64,000 nucleotides of DNA from Lachnospiraceae bacterium. Lineage in GTDB: Bacteria > Bacillota > Clostridia > Lachnospirales > Lachnospiraceae. The first letter of the stretch is position 1, and the number at the start of each line of letters is the position of its first letter. The notes beneath the pieces are model-generated. The model made no database searches, was not told the DNA's origin, and saw only the letters and a list, made by a program, of their open reading frames with translations. Below are positions 62,116 to 64,000 of the stretch, piece by piece. The stretch spans positions 62,001-126,000 of the forward strand of contig JAAZZQ010000069.1 in assembly GCA_014239155.1 (NCBI GenBank), given 5' to 3'. Both the position numbers and the translations under genes were made by a program.

Positions 62116-64000
62116 ATGGAGAAGGATGAGGAGAGGCTTTTTGCTCGTAAGCGAATGGAGAAGTGGATCAAAATATTTTTGATATTTCTGGTATTTGTTT
62201 GGCTGTGCACAATTATTTCAAAGAGCATCTATGTGTCAGGTCTGCCACTTGTAAGAACAGATACAGCCACAAAAAAGTATGTGGAACATATTGTGGAGAC
62301 GGATGGAATTGTGACCGCAGATGGCGAAGTTGCTGTAAACACACGGGCGGGATTGCGCGTGGATAAAATTTATGTGCGCCAAGGGGATTCTGTGAAAGCA
62401 GGAGATATTCTTTTTACCATTGACACAACTGATATTGCTGAACGAATAAACGCAAAGGAGATTGAACTGTCTAAACTTATGTGTAATCTTTCTGATTTTC
62501 AGGCGAATGCAGTGATTGATGCACAGAAAAAAGAAGTGGCGATTTTATGGGCAAAGGAAGATTATGAGACGGCGGACAAAGAGACTGCACTGACAAAAGA
62601 ACGCGCAAAAGCGGCGTTGGAGAAGGCACAAGAGGCGCTAGAAAAGCATCTTGCAGATCCGGTGCCATATACTGCGGACAATGCACGGCGCAATGCATGG
62701 GAGGAATATCATAATTGGGTAAATAGTGGGTATTGTATAGCGGATAAGATTACAGAAAAAGAGCGCGAGATTCAGCGGTTGGAGGAACAGCTTGCTGAGT
62801 TAGAAAAGCGTGTTGATACAACAGAGGAAATAGGAAAAAATGAATTGCCAAAAGTGTTGTCAGGAGCAGCAGGAAGTTTAGAGAATACAATAGAGAAGAA
62901 CAAAAATAGTACAGATTCTATAGAGATAGATAAGAAAATAGAAGATATAAAGTCAGAAAATACAGAGATAGAGAATCCACAAACAGAAAATATAGAAATT
63001 AATAACACAGAACCAGAGAATCCAACATTAGAAGAGAAGGAACCAGAAAATACGAAAATAGAGAATCCAGAAATAGAAAATACGGAAATAAACAATACAG
63101 AAATAGAAAATACAGAAACAAAAGATACAGAACTAGAGAATGAAGAATTAGAGAGTACAGAATTAGAAAACAAAAATACTTTACAAGAGCCAAAGGAGAA
63201 TCAGAATCAGGCAGACGAAGAAAAACGAACAGAACTTCTAAATAAAATAAAAAAAGCAAATAAACAATTGCTTACGCTGCGCGATCAGTTGACAAAACAT
63301 GACAGAGATGCAGTTACACAGCCGGACTATTCCGCGGAAGAAGCAGCATTTGATACATGGCAGAATACAAAACGTTCTCTTGAGGAAGCCATACAACAGG
63401 CAAAAGAAAACTACAATGATGTAAGCTATGCGCGCGAGGTAACGCTGCGGCAGAAAATGAGAGAGATTGCGGCTGCGGAAGTTACATCACGTGCAGATTC
63501 AACCGCCGAACTTTATGAAATTGAAATAAATCAGGAAAAGAAAGAAATAGAACGACTTTATACAATAAAAAAACAAAAAGGAGAAATTAAGGCGGAACAT
63601 GATGGCATGGTGTCAAGGATTCAAATAGAAGTTGGCAGCAGGACAGCAGATACAGCAGCGCTTTTGTTGACAGATGCACAACGCCCCTGCCAGTTTAAGT
63701 TTCATATTACAAAGGAGGAAAGCAAATATATTCATCTGTTAGATACTGTTGCGGTAAAATTGAATGGGCAATCCGCAGAGATGGATGTCACCGTGGATTA
63801 TGTTGCGGAGAATGCGCAGGGTGGCTACGATATTACCTGCCTGCTTCCTGAAAAGGTAGGGCAGCCCGGTTTAAGCGGGAGTGTAAGAAAATCGGTGCAG
63901 GGAGAATATCATGACTTGACTTTGCCAGTGGAGGCTGTTTATGAGGAAAACAGTGCTTATTATATTTATACATTAAACGAAAAGGAGGGAATCCTTGGAA
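62116..64000 (+). CDS. HlyD-family membrane-fusion/adaptor protein (3' end outside window)
   Basis: Open from ATG 62116 (AAAGGG upstream) to the window end, 628 residues seen. It has a short basic N-terminus, one membrane helix (IKIFLIFLVFVWLCTIISKS, about 18-37), a biotinyl-lipoyl-like half (KIYVRQGDSVKAGDILFTID, about 88-107), coiled coil from about 120, and the second lipoyl half (KAEHDGMVSRIQIEVGSRTA, about 495-514). Inserted in the coiled coil is a low-complexity run of ENTE/ENPE/IENTE units (about 265-365). Such adaptors normally serve ABC or RND exporters, an odd partner for the import genes before it. The end is not seen. Confidence 0.82.
   Translation, partial: MEKDEERLFARKRMEKWIKIFLIFLVFVWLCTIISKSIYVSGLPLVRTDTATKKYVEHIVETDGIVTADGEVAVNTRAGLRVDKIYVRQGDSVKAGDILFTIDTTDIAERINAKEIELSKLMCNLSDFQANAVIDAQKKEVAILWAKEDYETADKETALTKERAKAALEKAQEALEKHLADPVPYTADNARRNAWEEYHNWVNSGYCIADKITEKEREIQRLEEQLAELEKRVDTTEEIGKNELPKVLSGAAGSLENTIEKNKNSTDSIEIDKKIEDIKSENTEIENPQTENIEINNTEPENPTLEEKEPENTKIENPEIENTEINNTEIENTETKDTELENEELESTELENKNTLQEPKENQNQADEEKRTELLNKIKKANKQLLTLRDQLTKHDRDAVTQPDYSAEEAAFDTWQNTKRSLEEAIQQAKENYNDVSYAREVTLRQKMREIAAAEVTSRADSTAELYEIEINQEKKEIERLYTIKKQKGEIKAEHDGMVSRIQIEVGSRTADTAALLLTDAQRPCQFKFHITKEESKYIHLLDTVAVKLNGQSAEMDVTVDYVAENAQGGYDITCLLPEKVGQPGLSGSVRKSVQGEYHDLTLPVEAVYEENSAYYIYTLNEKEGILG

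Noticed and set aside
62772-63173. 133-codon minus-strand frame opposite the adaptor gene
   Set aside because: It is the antisense shadow of the ENTE repeat (Ser/Phe/Val-rich low complexity) and lies inside a strong plus-strand gene.
1-64000. CRISPR arrays, rRNA operons, prophage structural genes
   Set aside because: No regularly spaced repeats, no rRNA sequence and no phage head, tail or integrase genes were seen.

Overview
The window reads as chromosomal DNA of a low-GC, Gram-positive anaerobe of the Clostridia, most likely a Lachnospiraceae-type gut bacterium. This is inferred from AT-rich sequence, strong GGAGG ribosome binding sites, the cysE-cysS-mrnC-rlmB-sigH block typical of Firmicutes, LplB/LplC-type sugar importers without their own ATPase, a type II thymidine kinase, and remnants of mobile elements common in that family. 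No species can be named from the sequence alone.

Region 1 (1-5750) is a worn mobile-element zone around the tmRNA gene ssrA (minus strand, 1984-2328). It holds the end of a Fic gene, an intact Uma2-family gene, a collapsed IS256 transposase, a TnpB remnant with its right end, and a second decayed copy of the Fic-tail/Uma2 segment. A TatD nuclease gene, a small inverted-repeat element and a perfect 52-bp palindrome follow. Region 2 (5750-17000) is a fructan/sucrose locus: a LacI-type repressor with two envelope-protein genes on the minus strand, and divergently two permeases, a lipoprotein binding protein, a cytoplasmic GH32 enzyme and a surface LamG-GH32 lipoprotein. Operator-like palindromes lie in the divergent promoter region.

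Region 3 (17000-27000) holds an orphan luxE-luxC fatty-acid reductase pair without luciferase, an ABC exporter with a two-component system resembling antimicrobial-peptide defence modules, a small gene whose promoter contains a perfect operator-like inverted repeat, tdk, a CYTH protein and a CmpB-type membrane protein. Region 4 (27000-45400) is mostly housekeeping: a phosphohexomutase, ispF, a GNAT enzyme, deoD, the cysE-sigH block, a response regulator with recQ, a DUF3048 protein, an esterase, a DUF1653 protein, a glycosyltransferase, glyA and a GH3-like membrane protein whose catalytic motifs are lost. Two tRNA genes (Gly-GCC, Leu-CAG) with good promoters lie on either side of an M42 peptidase gene.

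Region 5 (47000-64000) holds miaB, a SulP transporter, a REC-GGDEF-EAL protein, larB-larC and a HAD phosphatase, several unknown small genes, and then an import-type operon. That operon begins with a structured 5' leader and encodes a binding protein fused to a BNR-like domain, two permeases and an HlyD-like adaptor that runs off the window end.

The most interesting points are the orphan luxCE pair, the propeller/binding-protein plus HlyD operon with its interleaved leader structure, an interspersed ~150-bp repeat shared by two distant intergenic regions, the operator-gated small gene at 24.3-24.7 kb, and two enzyme families (GH32, GH3) with altered catalytic motifs.
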